Source of the DNA: Acidimicrobiales bacterium
GTDB taxonomy: Bacteria > Actinomycetota > Acidimicrobiia > Acidimicrobiales > Acidimicrobilacustridaceae
Assembly: GCA_025456085.1 (NCBI GenBank)
Contig: JALOLF010000014.1
Location: 1 to 48,362 of the forward strand
Length of the DNA: 48,362 nt
Direction: 5' to 3'
Below, one piece after another: positions 1 through 7,536 of this stretch. The notes under the pieces were generated by a model. It ran no database searches and had not been told where the DNA came from. It saw only the letters and a list, made by a program, of their open reading frames with translations. Both the position numbers and the translations under genes were made by a program. Numbering within the stretch: the stretch's first letter is position 1; each line of letters opens with the position of its first letter.

Positions 1-840
1 GTTGAAGGTGCCGCCGCCGGTTCCCACGGTGAGGGTGATCGGGTTGGTCAGCGCCGGCGGCGCCCACGACAGCTTCGCCCCCGACACCGGCGGCGGCGCT
101 GTGGTGGTGGTCGTCGACGTCGTGGTGGGCGCCGAGGTGGTCGTGGTGGGTGCCGTGGTCGTCGTGGTGGTGGGCGCGGCGGTGGTCGTGGTGGGTGCCG
201 TGGTCGTCGTGGTGGTGGGCGCGGCGGTCGTGGTGGTGGGCGCGGCGGTGGTCGTGGTGGTCGAGGAGGTCGCCGCGGCCGTCGTGGTGGTGGTGGCCGG
301 CGTGAGCGGCACGACCTCGATGGCCGAGACGGTGGCGACGCCGACGGTGTTGACGAACTTCACGTTCAGCGTGCCGTCGGTCACCGACACGTCGCGGACC
401 ACGTCGTAGGCCGCGGCGTACCCGGCCACGGCGGCCAGGTCGAGGTCCGAGACGAACTTGCGACCCTCCGCCCGGACCGTGAAGACCCGCTGGCCGGCCT
501 GGGCGTGCTGGAGCTCGGCGAACAGGAGCCGGACCCGGTAGGTGCCGGCGGCCGCCACGGGGATCTGGTAAGCGGTCATCCCGACCCGGGCGTTGTCGTA
601 GACCTCGGGTGCGGTCGTGCCCGAGACCTGGGTCGTCGACGTGAGCGCGGTGCCCCCCTTGAAGTTGCGGTCGCCGAGCCAGGTGGCGCCGCCGGCGTCC
701 TGGACGGCCGGCCCGCCGGCGTTGATGCGGGTGCTGCTGTCGGCGGAAGACGCCTGTGCGATCGTCTGCAGGAGGGCGGCGGCGAGCGCCACTGCGGTGA
801 TCATCGTCGCCAGGGCGACGCGGCGGGATCGGACCATCAT
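1..840 (-). CDS. Secreted malectin-domain protein with Thr-rich linker (C-terminus beyond window)
   Basis: The reverse strand is open from ATG at 840 to the window edge (280 codons seen, no stop). A basic start and hydrophobic stretch (residues about 1-30) form a signal peptide. Residues about 35-160 look like a malectin/CBM-type carbohydrate-binding fold: INAGG near the start, a W-x-GD-x-x-F-x-GG block, a YDNARVG-x-x-x-Y block and YRVRLLFAE. After this comes a Pro/Thr linker of about 90 residues, then the start of another domain (SWAPPALTNP). Family knowledge suggests an exported, surface-associated sugar-binding protein. The later domain and any enzymatic role cannot be seen. A GGAAGGAAG stretch about 12 bases upstream may be the ribosome site. 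Confidence 0.8.
   Translation of the reverse strand, partial: MMVRSRRVALATMITAVALAAALLQTIAQASSADSSTRINAGGPAVQDAGGATWLGDRNFKGGTALTSTTQVSGTTAPEVYDNARVGMTAYQIPVAAAGTYRVRLLFAELQHAQAGQRVFTVRAEGRKFVSDLDLAAVAGYAAAYDVVRDVSVTDGTLNVKFVNTVGVATVSAIEVVPLTPATTTTTAAATSSTTTTTAAPTTTTAAPTTTTTTAPTTTTAAPTTTTTTAPTTTTSAPTTTSTTTTTAPPPVSGAKLSWAPPALTNPITLTVGTGGGTFN
136..225. repeat. Tandem 45-bp duplication in the Thr-rich linker
   Basis: Bases 136-180 and 181-225 are identical. The unit encodes a 15-residue piece of the APTTTTT-type linker of the malectin protein, so the linker can grow or shrink in frame by slippage or recombination. Confidence 0.9.
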
Positions 841-1080
841 CTCGGGGTGCTTCCTTCCGGCGGTGCTCGGGTTGCGACCGGCGCCGGTGGCGGATCGGGC
901 GGAGCGGCGGGGGTTCCGGCGGCCTGGGTCGCGGTACCTACTCGGCACCCGTCGGAGGCCGCTTTAGTGGTCGGACGGCTTCATCTCGTGGTTTCACGCA
1001 GGGTGATCGGAACGGGCCCGTCGGACCCCTGCGACAACACGCAGCGTCACGGTCGGGCCCGGGTCCGTTAGGTTCGGGTC

Positions 1081-1881
1081 ATGGCCGATCCCACCCCACC
1101 GAGCCGCCCGGATGCCGACCCGATCGCGACCTCCGGGGTCCCGCCCCGGGTGGCGCTGGTGACCGGTGCGGGCTCCGGGATCGGGCGGGCCGCCGCCGTG
1201 CGCCTGGCCCGGGAGGCGGCGGTGTTCCTCCACGACCGCGACGCCGCCGGGCTGGCATCGACGGCGGCCCTGGTGGCGGACGCGGGTGGGGTGGCGCAGG
1301 TGCACGTGGGCGACCTCTCCTCCGCTGCGGCGTGCCGGGACGCGGTCGAGGCGTGCGTGGCGCGCTTCGGGGGGCTCGACGTGCTGGCCAACATCGCCGG
1401 CGTGGCCCTCGTCGAGCACCTGTCGGCCATCTCGGAGGAGGGCTACCGACGGGTGATGGCGGTCAACGCCGACGCCGTGTTCTTCCTGTCGCAGGCGGCG
1501 CTGCCCCAGCTGCTCGAGCGGCGCGGCTGCATCGTGAACCTGGCCTCCAGCGCCGGGGTCTCCGGCGTGGCCTTCAACACGGCGTACTGCATGTCGAAGG
1601 GCGCGGTCGTGCAGCTCACCCGGGCCATGGCCGTGGAGTTCGCCCACAGCGGGCTGCGGGTCAACGCCATCGCCCCCGGGGCGGTCGACACGCCGATGAC
1701 CCGGCAGCTCTCGATGCCCGCCGACATCGACGTGGACCTGCTGCTGCGCTCGTCGCTGCCGGGTCGGGCCCCGGCGCAGGCCGACGAGGTGGCCGAGCTC
1801 GTGGCGTTCCTGGCCTCGGACGCGGCCGCGGCCATGAACGGGGCCGTCGTCACCGTCGACGGGGGCGCCACCGCCGGTTGA
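1081..1881 (+). CDS. SDR family NAD(P)-dependent oxidoreductase
   Basis: A 266-residue classical short-chain dehydrogenase/reductase. The dinucleotide loop TGAGSGIG is at residues 28-35, NIAG near 104-107, and the catalytic set is N129, S156/S157, Y169 and K173 (YCMSK). The C-terminus has the usual DGG ending of the fold. It should oxidise or reduce an alcohol/ketone in the cytoplasm; the substrate is not predictable. The first 22 residues are a Pro-rich extension. A TAGGTT hexamer at 1069-1074 lies 6 bases before ATG, so the mRNA may be leaderless. It is followed on the same strand by the pseudo-beta-lactamase lipoprotein, 49 bases away. Confidence 0.9.
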   Translation: MADPTPPSRPDADPIATSGVPPRVALVTGAGSGIGRAAAVRLAREAAVFLHDRDAAGLASTAALVADAGGVAQVHVGDLSSAAACRDAVEACVARFGGLDVLANIAGVALVEHLSAISEEGYRRVMAVNADAVFFLSQAALPQLLERRGCIVNLASSAGVSGVAFNTAYCMSKGAVVQLTRAMAVEFAHSGLRVNAIAPGAVDTPMTRQLSMPADIDVDLLLRSSLPGRAPAQADEVAELVAFLASDAAAAMNGAVVTVDGGATAG

Positions 1882-1930
1882 CCGCGTCCCCGATGGCACA
1901 TGGGGTGGCCTGTCGGGGCAAGCTGGCCGG

Positions 1931-3250
1931 GTGCGTGTCCCCCGCCTCTCCGCCGTGCCGCGCGCCGTGCTCGTGGTGCTCGTCGCCGTCGGGCTGGTGG
2001 CCTCGGTGGGCTGCTCGCCCGACGGCCCCGCACCCGAGGCCGCGTCCGAGGACGACGCCTCCGACGGGTCGTGGCCCCCCGGCACCTATCCCCAGGTCCG
2101 CTTCGCCGACCTGGAACAGGAGCTGGTGCGCCGTGTGGAAGCCGTCGGCACGGCGGGGGCGAGCCTGGTCGTGGTGCAGGACGGCGCGGTGCTGGCACGG
2201 TCCGATGTGGGGTCGTTCGATCCCACCACGGTGGTGCCCGTCGGCGAGGCGGCCCGGTGGTTGACCGCCGTCGTGGTCGCCACCCTCGTCGACGGGGGGC
2301 TCGTCGGCCTCGACGACCCGGTGGCCGACCACCTGCCCGGCTTCGCCGGTGACGACGTGGCCGACCGCGACCGCAAGCGCGACGTCACCGTGCGCCAGCT
2401 GCTCTCGCACACGTCGGGCCTGCCCGGGAGCCTCGGGTGCCCGACCGACCCGTCGGGCGCGGGTGCGACGGCGACCGTCGCCGAACCCGTCGCGCCCGTG
2501 TGGCCGCAGCACCCCTGCGACGATGCCGTCGACGACGCGTCCCTCCTCGACGGTCCCGGCGACCGGTTCGTGGTCTCGACAGCCGGCTACCATGTGCTGG
2601 CCCGGCTGGTGGAGGACGTGACCGGCCGGTCGTGGCCGGAGGCCGTGGCCGACCGGCTCACCGGCCCGCTGGCGATGTCGGCGACCACGGTGCCCGGCTC
2701 CGGTGGCGTGGACGACGTGACGTCCCTGGGTTCGACGGCCGACAGCAGCGGCGCCGACCTGGGTCGGTTCCTGGCCATGGTCCTGGCGGGCGGCGTGGGC
2801 GCCGCCGGCAGCCGCGTCGTGTCGGCCGAGGTGCTGTCGGAGATGGAGCGCGACCAGACCACCAAGCTGGACACCCACCTCGAGCCCTGGGTGGCCTGGA
2901 CCGGCATCCCCACGTTCGGGCTCGGCGTGTGGCGGGACCGGCTCCGCGGCGACGGCACCGGTGCCTCGGTCAGCGCCGCCGGTGGCACGGGCACCTATCC
3001 CTGGATCGATCGACCCCGCAACGTGTGGGGCGTGCTGGTGATGGACGACCGCGCCAGCCCGCCGGGGGAGGCGGTGCGGTTCTCGGCCGGGCTGGTGCAG
3101 GGTCAGGTCCCGCCCGCCGTGGAGACCGAGGGTCGGGCCGTCTACCGGGTTCCGGCCCGGCCGGGAGGGGACCCGACGCGGGACGGCGACGCCGTCGAGG
3201 ACGGCGACGACGAGTCGATCGTCGTCACCGACGACGCATCGGGTGGGTGA
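1931..3250 (+). CDS. Class C beta-lactamase-fold (CubicO-like) lipoprotein, probably catalytically dead
   Basis: A 439-residue protein starting at GTG. An N-terminal hydrophobic segment ends in SVGC, a lipobox-like site, followed by an acidic/Pro linker. The body follows the serine beta-lactamase/CubicO family: TAV near 112, a DGGLVGLDDPVADHLPGF-type block, and QLLSHTSGLPG, the best conserved family signature. The catalytic motifs are replaced. SxxK is EAAR (E106, R109), YxN is VST (215-217), and the late HxG/KTG position reads AAGG. Family knowledge says these residues carry out acyl-enzyme chemistry, so a binding or structural role is more likely than hydrolysis. The C-terminus is an acidic tail of about 25 residues. 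A CAAGCT box 6 bases before GTG is a weak -10 candidate. Confidence 0.8.
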   Translation: MRVPRLSAVPRAVLVVLVAVGLVASVGCSPDGPAPEAASEDDASDGSWPPGTYPQVRFADLEQELVRRVEAVGTAGASLVVVQDGAVLARSDVGSFDPTTVVPVGEAARWLTAVVVATLVDGGLVGLDDPVADHLPGFAGDDVADRDRKRDVTVRQLLSHTSGLPGSLGCPTDPSGAGATATVAEPVAPVWPQHPCDDAVDDASLLDGPGDRFVVSTAGYHVLARLVEDVTGRSWPEAVADRLTGPLAMSATTVPGSGGVDDVTSLGSTADSSGADLGRFLAMVLAGGVGAAGSRVVSAEVLSEMERDQTTKLDTHLEPWVAWTGIPTFGLGVWRDRLRGDGTGASVSAAGGTGTYPWIDRPRNVWGVLVMDDRASPPGEAVRFSAGLVQGQVPPAVETEGRAVYRVPARPGGDPTRDGDAVEDGDDESIVVTDDASGG

Positions 3251-3256
3251 GGCGGC

Positions 3257-3736
3257 TCAGCCGTTCGGGTCGCGCAGGATCACGTCGGGCCGGGGCAGGC
3301 CCTGGGCCTCGCACAGCGCGAAGTAGGTGTCGCGGATGAGCCCGGCGTCGATGACGAGCTCCACGTTGCCGTCGGCGTCGAGGTTCAGGTTGGCCCCGTT
3401 GATGGCGAAGAACACGTCGGTCACCTCGGTGTTGTCGGCCGGGACGGTGAGGGTGTGGATCGACCCCGCGGGCTCGAACAGGTAGGACCCGGCGGTGTTG
3501 ACGTCGGGGTACTCCTCGTACTTCCAGCGGCCGGACAGGGTGAAGGCGTAGACGGTGCCCGTGTGCTTGTGGGTCTGGACCCGGTAGCCGGGCTGGAACT
3601 TGGTGCGGATCACCCACAGGCCCTGCTCGATGTCGACGTGCAGGAGCTGCAGCAGCGAGCCGTCGCCGAGGTCGACGAAGGGCAGGTCGTCTGCCCCTCG
3701 GTGCAGGGCGCGGGGGATGTTGTCGATCAGCGTCAT
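3257..3736 (-). CDS. Cupin, 2,4'-dihydroxyacetophenone dioxygenase-like
   Basis: A 159-residue single-cupin protein. Metal ligands are visible as H56-x-H58 (HKHTG), an acidic residue at E74/E75 (WKYEEY) and H94 (SIHTL). The spacing between the second and last histidine (36) matches the 2,4'-dihydroxyacetophenone dioxygenase family as I know it. Members bind Fe(II) and cleave aromatic ketones, but many relatives are uncharacterised, so the substrate is open. No signal peptide: cytoplasmic. TACCAT at 3743-3748 lies 6 bases before ATG, which suggests a leaderless transcript. It is transcribed divergently from sulP and shares the regulatory region that holds an inverted repeat at 3784-3801. Confidence 0.8.
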   Translation of the reverse strand: MTLIDNIPRALHRGADDLPFVDLGDGSLLQLLHVDIEQGLWVIRTKFQPGYRVQTHKHTGTVYAFTLSGRWKYEEYPDVNTAGSYLFEPAGSIHTLTVPADNTEVTDVFFAINGANLNLDADGNVELVIDAGLIRDTYFALCEAQGLPRPDVILRDPNG

Positions 3737-3783
3737 GGCGGCATGGTACGTGCGGGCGCTCGCGGTGGTTCGGTCGACCTCTA

Positions 3784-3801
3784 CTCAAACCAGCGTTTGA
3801 G
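3784..3801. promoter_or_regulatory. Perfect inverted repeat, candidate TetR-type operator
   Basis: CTCAAAC, 4 bases, GTTTGAG. The 7-bp arms are perfect. The right arm overlaps the predicted -35 of sulP (TTGAGA, 3797-3802), and the site also lies upstream of the divergent cupin gene. Spacing and symmetry suit a dimeric HTH repressor such as TetR; the protein is not identified here. Confidence 0.65.
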
Positions 3802-3825
3802 AATGGGGGCGGCAGCTCCTACGAT
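3797..3825 (+). promoter_or_regulatory. Predicted sulP promoter
   Basis: TTGAGA (3797-3802), exactly 17 bases, then TACGAT (3820-3825): a good sigma70-type match. Transcription would start near 3831-3833, inside the CsoR/CstR-type box. This leaves a leader of about 150 bases before the SulP start. Confidence 0.65.
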
Positions 3826-3838
3826 ACCCCCTGGGGTA
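3825..3838. promoter_or_regulatory. CsoR/CstR-type operator over the sulP start site
   Basis: TACCCC-CT-GGGGTA is a perfect palindrome around a 2-base centre. It matches the G-tract palindromes bound by the CsoR/CstR family (copper or persulfide sensing) as I know them. It begins on the last base of the -10 box, so bound repressor would block initiation. In other bacteria CstR controls sulfur-transport and persulfide genes, which fits a SulP-type gene downstream. No csoR or cstR gene is in the window. Confidence 0.65.
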
Positions 3839-3918
3839 CCTGCCCTTCCGCCGACGGTGGGAGTTGGGCACCCCCCGAACCCGACGACGTGCCGTTCACC
3901 CCGCAAGGAGCCCCGGTC

Positions 3919-3981
3919 ATGGCCACCAGCACCCGCATCGACGTGCGCACCACCGCCGCGTCCGCCGGTCGGGAGGCCTGA
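3919..3981 (+). CDS. Possible 20-codon leader ORF upstream of sulP
   Basis: ATG at 3919 is preceded 8 bases earlier by AAGGAG (3905-3910), the best ribosome site in this region. The frame encodes 20 residues with several Thr, Ala and Arg and stops 4 bases before the SulP GTG. It has no Cys, so it does not fit the known actinobacterial cysteine-attenuator leader peptides. It could couple translation into sulP, or it may be chance. Confidence 0.4.
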   Translation: MATSTRIDVRTTAASAGREA

Positions 3982-3985
3982 CCCC

Positions 3986-5749
3986 GTGCCGACCGACGAC
4001 ACCCCGAGCGCGCCGACCCGCGCCGCCGACGCGCCCCGGGGTGTGGCCCGGTTCGTGCCCATCCTGCACTGGGCAACCCACTACCCGAAGCCTCTGCTGC
4101 GCGGTGACGTCGTCGCCGGCCTGACCGTCGCCGTCATGCTCATCCCCCAGGGCATGGCCTACGCAGGGCTGGCGGGCATGCCGCCCGAGACCGGCCTCTA
4201 CGCCGCCATCGTGGGCATCCTCGTGTACGCCGCGCTGGGCACCAGCGGCTCGCTCGCCGTGGGCCCCGTGGCCATCACCTCGCTGCTCACCGTCGAGGGG
4301 CTGGCCTCGATCGTCGCCCCCGAGGACCCCGACTACGTCGGCATCGCCGCGCTGCTGGCCGTCGTCGTCGGTGCCGTGCTGCTGCTCGCCGGCGTGCTGC
4401 GCCTCGGCTTCCTGGTCAACTTCCTGTCCCACCCCGTGATCAGCGGGTTCACCTCGGCCGCGGCCCTCACGATCGCCGTCAGCCAGCTCAAGGACCTGCT
4501 GGGCGTCAAGACGCCCCGCACCGAGGGCGTCGTCGACACCCTGCGGGAGCTGGCGGCGGTGATCGGTGACACCAACGGGTGGACCCTCGCCATCGGCGTG
4601 GGCACCGCCGTGGTGCTGCTGGCGGGGAGGCGCTACGCGCGGCGGTTCCCCACCGCGCTGGTGGTCATGATCGTGGCCACCGTGGCGGCGTCGGTGTTCG
4701 ACCTCGCCGACAAGGGCGTGGCGGTCCTGGGTGACGTGCCCACCGGCCTGCCCACGCCGGCCATGCCCGAGCTGAGCGGCTCGCTCCTCGGTGACCTGGC
4801 GCCGGTGGCGCTGACCATCGCCGTCATCGCCTACGCCGAGGGCGTCAGCGTGGCCAAGGCCATCGCCCGCAAGACCCGGGACCGCATCGACGCCAACCAG
4901 GAGCTCGTCGCCACGGGCGCGGCCAACGCCGCCTCGGGGTTCTTCGGCGGCTTCCCCATCGCCGGCGGCTTCTCGCGCACCGCGGTGAACTTCCAGGCCG
5001 GTGCCCGCACACCGCTGGCCAGCCTGGTCACCGCGGTCGTGCTGGCCGGAGCGGTGCTGTGGCTGACCCCGTTGCTGCACGACCTGCCCAAGGCGGTGCT
5101 GGCGGCGGTGGTCGTGGTCGCGGTGCTGGGCCTGGTCGACGTGGCCGACGCCCGTGCGACGTGGCGCACCCGACGCAGCGACGGCGTGGCCCTGGCGGTC
5201 ACCTTCCTGGCGACGCTGTTCGTGGGCGTCGAACCAGGTCTGGCCATCGGTGTGGTCTTCAGCCTGCTGCTGTTCGTGTACCGCTCGTCGAGCCCCCACG
5301 CCACCGAGCTGGGCCGGGTCGAGGGCAGCCACGAGTACCGCAACGTGGATCGCTACCCCACGCACACCTCCGATGCCGTCGCCGTGCTGCGGGTCGACGG
5401 CCCGCTGTTCTTCGCCAACTCCAAGTTCCTCGAGGACCGGGTGGCCGCATTGGTGGCGAGCCGACCCGGCGTGCGCGCCGTGGTGCTGGACGCCTCCGGC
5501 ATCGGCGACCTCGACGCCAGCGGCGCCCACACCCTGCACGAGCTGGACCAGGACCTGGCCGGCGCGGGAGTGGCGCTGCACCTGGCCACGGTGCGGGGTC
5601 CGGTCCGTGACCGGCTCCACGACGCCGAGCTGTGGGACGGGCTCGAGCCGCGCATCCACGCCTCGGTGGCCGAGGCGGTGCAGGCGCTCGAGCCGCAGGG
5701 CCCGCTTGGTGCGGTCGGCGGCGACGAACGACCACACCCCGTGCTCTGA
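3986..5749 (+). CDS. SulP-family inorganic anion transporter with STAS domain
   Basis: 587 residues from GTG 3986, chosen because GGGAGG (3971-3976) sits 9 bases upstream and because the SulP homology begins soon after. The N-terminal signature is LTVAVMLIPQGMAYAGLAG, followed by about 12 membrane segments (about residues 35-430). A GFFGGFPIAGGFSRTAVN block belongs to the transport core. Residues about 455-575 form a cytosolic STAS domain (VLRVDGPLFFANS, VVLDASGIGDLDASG). Family members carry sulfate, bicarbonate or related anions, usually coupled to H+ or Na+. The CsoR/CstR-type box points to sulfur or copper-linked control, so sulfate/sulfur oxyanion transport is plausible but unproven. Confidence 0.9.
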   Translation: MPTDDTPSAPTRAADAPRGVARFVPILHWATHYPKPLLRGDVVAGLTVAVMLIPQGMAYAGLAGMPPETGLYAAIVGILVYAALGTSGSLAVGPVAITSLLTVEGLASIVAPEDPDYVGIAALLAVVVGAVLLLAGVLRLGFLVNFLSHPVISGFTSAAALTIAVSQLKDLLGVKTPRTEGVVDTLRELAAVIGDTNGWTLAIGVGTAVVLLAGRRYARRFPTALVVMIVATVAASVFDLADKGVAVLGDVPTGLPTPAMPELSGSLLGDLAPVALTIAVIAYAEGVSVAKAIARKTRDRIDANQELVATGAANAASGFFGGFPIAGGFSRTAVNFQAGARTPLASLVTAVVLAGAVLWLTPLLHDLPKAVLAAVVVVAVLGLVDVADARATWRTRRSDGVALAVTFLATLFVGVEPGLAIGVVFSLLLFVYRSSSPHATELGRVEGSHEYRNVDRYPTHTSDAVAVLRVDGPLFFANSKFLEDRVAALVASRPGVRAVVLDASGIGDLDASGAHTLHELDQDLAGAGVALHLATVRGPVRDRLHDAELWDGLEPRIHASVAEAVQALEPQGPLGAVGGDERPHPVL

Positions 5750-5783
5750 TCGGCGCGCCGGCCGCCCACGGCCCCCGAGGGGA

Positions 5784-7469
5784 TCAGGTCCAGGTCCCGC
5801 CGTAGGGCAGCCAGCCGGACCACCCGCTGTTGGGCGCCACCTGCCACACGTGGACCAGGCGCTTGGACTGGTCGAGGGCGAACACCTCGAGCCGGCCGTC
5901 CGCGTTGCGACCCACCGCGGGCGCGCCCCGGACGTCGGCGCCGAGCGGGAACCAACCGCTCCAGGCGCCGTTCGGGGTCTGCTCCCAGGCGTGCCAGAGC
6001 TGCCGGTCGTGGCCGGTGGCGAAGATCTCCAGCCGGCCGTCGGCGTTGGCGGCCACGGCCGGGGTGAGCAGCGCCGGCCACGATCCGCCGAGGCTCGTCC
6101 ACCCGCTCCAACCCCCGCCGGGCACGACCTGGGAGGATCGCCACAGGGCGCCGTCGTTGCCGGCGACCACCACGGTGAGGCGGCCATCGGCCTCCCGACC
6201 AACGCCTGGCGCCGAGCGGACCGGCCCGCTGAGGGGGAACCAGCCACTCCAGTCCGCGTTGGGTGCGACCTGCCACGTGTGCCACACCTGGCCGTCGTCG
6301 CCGCTGGCGAACAGCTCCAGGCGGCCGTCGAGGTTGGCGGCGATGGACAGACCGGTGAAGCGTTGGAAGGTCCTGGCGCCGAGGGGCAGGGGCGCGGACC
6401 ACGATCCCCCGGCCCAGTTCTGCCAGTGGTGCCACACCCGGTTGTCGGTGCCCACGAAGAAGAACTCGAGCCGGCCGTCGGCGTTGGTGCCCACGGCCGG
6501 GCCGCCCCGGGCCCAGGCGTCGAAGGGCAGCCAGCCCGACCACCCGCTGTTGGGGGCGACCTGCCACGCGTGCCAGATGCGGCCGTCGGACGCGGGCACG
6601 AAGACCTCCTGGCGGCCGTCGGCGTTCGACCCCACGCCCGGGCCCAGCAGCGACGCGTGGTACGGCAGGCGGGGGGTGCACTGCTGGGTCGCGCCCACGA
6701 TGGCGTTCAGCATGGCGTTCATGCCGTCGTGGGTCAGGTGCACGCCGTCGTAGGCCAGGCCGGGGTTGGCGTCGAGCACCGACGACCACTCCACCAGGTA
6801 GGTGCCGGGGTGCGTGGCGGCGTACTGGGCCAGGTAGGCGTTCATGTCCCGGCCGTACTGGCGCCACAGGCTCTGGCCGGTGGTCGTCTTGGCGTCGCGC
6901 CCGGTCTCGGGCAGCTCGACCAGCAGCCGGCAGGGGTGGCCGGCCGTGCGGGCCAGGAACTGGTCGGCGGAGGGGCGCGTGGCGGCGAACATGCCCGGCA
7001 CCGCGTCGAAGGGGTTCGTGGTCTCGGGGATGGTGCCGAGCTGCACCACGAACGCCGACGGTTGCCGGGCGAGCAGCAGGTCTGCCTGGCCGAGCTGGTT
7101 CGAGAACTTGCCGCCGCAGCGCGAGGCGCCGAGCCAGGTCAGCTCGGTGTCCCCCGGCCCCCAGCTGAGGTCCTCGTCGACCGCGGCGGCGAGCATCACG
7201 CCGACGCTGTCGCCGATGAGGCCGATCGAGAAGCTCGGGCCCCGCTCCTCGACGACCCCCGAGGCCGGGTTGGCCAGGTCGCAGGAGTAGAAGAGGTCGA
7301 GGACGTTGAGCCCGTTCGAGCCGCCGGGCGGGACGTAGAGGCGTTGCCACAGCGGCTGAGGCGCCGCGCCGGCCGGGGTCGTCAGCAGGCCCGACGCCAC
7401 CAGCGCAAGGGCGACCGCCAGCGCGGCGACGACGCGCACCCACGACATCGGTCGGATCCCCCGTGGCAC
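5784..7469 (-). CDS. Secreted SGNH-hydrolase-like protein with six lectin-type propeller repeats
   Basis: 561 residues from GTG 7469. ATG 7448 is an alternative start with a GGGGGA ribosome site. TATCCT at 7477-7482 could drive a transcript beginning near 7469. A signal peptide ends about residue 36. Residues about 80-265 resemble an SGNH/GDSL esterase: GDS with S88, and D241-x-x-H244 (DGVHLTHDG). The usual GTND block reads LGTIPE, so the oxyanion Asn is uncertain. Residues about 277-561 are six repeats of about 47 residues with NADGRLE, a VWHxWQ core and GWSGW. This is the pattern of PLL/fucolectin-type beta-propeller lectins. Likely an exported enzyme, or former enzyme, that binds a polysaccharide or glycan. 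Confidence 0.8.
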   Translation of the reverse strand: MPRGIRPMSWVRVVAALAVALALVASGLLTTPAGAAPQPLWQRLYVPPGGSNGLNVLDLFYSCDLANPASGVVEERGPSFSIGLIGDSVGVMLAAAVDEDLSWGPGDTELTWLGASRCGGKFSNQLGQADLLLARQPSAFVVQLGTIPETTNPFDAVPGMFAATRPSADQFLARTAGHPCRLLVELPETGRDAKTTTGQSLWRQYGRDMNAYLAQYAATHPGTYLVEWSSVLDANPGLAYDGVHLTHDGMNAMLNAIVGATQQCTPRLPYHASLLGPGVGSNADGRQEVFVPASDGRIWHAWQVAPNSGWSGWLPFDAWARGGPAVGTNADGRLEFFFVGTDNRVWHHWQNWAGGSWSAPLPLGARTFQRFTGLSIAANLDGRLELFASGDDGQVWHTWQVAPNADWSGWFPLSGPVRSAPGVGREADGRLTVVVAGNDGALWRSSQVVPGGGWSGWTSLGGSWPALLTPAVAANADGRLEIFATGHDRQLWHAWEQTPNGAWSGWFPLGADVRGAPAVGRNADGRLEVFALDQSKRLVHVWQVAPNSGWSGWLPYGGTWT

Positions 7470-7536
7470 GGCGTAGAGGATAGGCGCCGCCCCGTCGCGG
7501 GTGGGTGCGGGGCCGTCGCGCCGATGGGCGCGGCTG

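Noticed and set aside
505..1071. Open frames on the plus strand opposite the malectin gene
   Set aside because: Low-complexity Gly/Arg/Val products with no domain signature; they are antisense to a protein with signal peptide and malectin motifs.
3455..3985. Open frame extending SulP upstream to 3455
   Set aside because: It runs antisense through the cupin gene, contains the promoter and operators, and shows no SulP similarity before 3986, where a good ribosome site is present.
3917..6247. Minus-strand open frame of 776 codons across sulP and the SGNH gene
   Set aside because: The product is rich in His, Gln, Gly and Arg with no motif and lies opposite the transporter; it is a codon-bias artefact.
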